64,000 nt of DNA, from the NCBI GenBank assembly GCA_027486675.1, contig JAIXOQ010000020.1, positions 62,001-126,000 of the forward strand, given 5' to 3'. Under the pieces are notes generated by a model that saw nothing but the letters and a program-made list of their open reading frames with translations, ran no database searches and had not been told where the DNA came from. This DNA comes from Pseudomonadota bacterium. GTDB lineage: Bacteria > Bdellovibrionota > UBA1018 > CAIMNF01. Position 1 is the stretch's first letter; each line of letters starts with the position of its first letter. Shown here piece after piece: positions 63,907 to 64,000 of this stretch. A program made the translations under genes and the position numbers.

Positions 63907-64000
63907 CTACGTTTAGGGGAGGAAGCATATCCTCAGCGTGATACCGCTGATCGACTAGTTCTGGGTTCTTTCTCTTTGAAAGCATCCAAATCAAGCTTGC
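63907..64000. other. Right edge of window, nothing assigned
   Basis: Ninety-four bases after the second palindromic element. The only open frame here runs on the minus strand through the element itself and shows no domain, so I assign nothing. Confidence 0.4.

Overview
The window looks like a chromosomal segment of a Gram-negative delta-type proteobacterium, most likely a member of the Bdellovibrionota. The reasons are family-level rather than from any database search. There are many exported proteins of unknown family and outer-membrane barrel candidates. There is a broken HNH gene of the helix-rich type that I recall as widely repeated in Bdellovibrio genomes. Isoprenoid genes are of mevalonate type (class II HMG-CoA reductase, type 2 IPP isomerase). 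A PhaR-like regulator and an NtrYX-type two-component pair are also present.

Layout. 1-6188: 3' part of a giant SBBP/FN3/IPT repeat protein built from a tandemly duplicated module of about 2.9 kb. 6256-12457: a HEAT-like exported protein, a Phd/YefM-type toxin-antitoxin pair with an operator-like repeat, a barrel-like protein, a lytic transglycosylase fused to a papain-like amidase, a DUF4143 ATPase behind tandem palindromes, and a lone cNMP-binding domain. 12502-24352: mostly housekeeping (YajQ, RimO, QueG, polyprenyl synthase, Idi2, HMG-CoA reductase, an MsbA-like exporter, a GalE-GmhB fusion, RecO). 24345-27138: a dusC-recO operon whose upstream methyltransferase-like gene is frameshifted. 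This gene is separated from dusC by an AbrB-Doc toxin-antitoxin cassette flanked by perfect 32-bp direct repeats. 27308-42628: exported unknowns, tRNA-Phe, groESL, a LemA/TPM cluster, Hsp33, PhaR-like, a TPR lipoprotein plus LolB-like lipoprotein, two Opp/Dpp ATPases, a pterin dehydratase and P5C dehydrogenase.

42635-54713 holds the most unusual region. A second DUF4143 ATPase is followed by eight tightly coupled genes, all with signal-peptide-like N-termini. Five are paralogues (three very close, two distant), with a conserved Cys/AVxEI motif near the N-terminus and helical C-termini. Four of the five have a two-helix membrane hairpin in the middle. The sixth gene is a complete ClpB-D2-like AAA+ ATPase that also begins with a hydrophobic leader, and two smaller exported proteins complete the set. 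I recognise no described system with this composition and consider it the best candidate for an undescribed machine. guaB (naturally lacking CBS domains) and guaA follow 3 bp later and may be co-transcribed.

57398-62278: an NtrX/NtrY-like pair, a SpoU methyltransferase and MsrA. 62279-64000: an HNH gene with a nonsense codon and an altered active site, lying between two copies of a 153-bp near-palindromic element whose 64-bp cores are in opposite orientation.

All function calls come from reading motifs by eye; no alignment or search was run.
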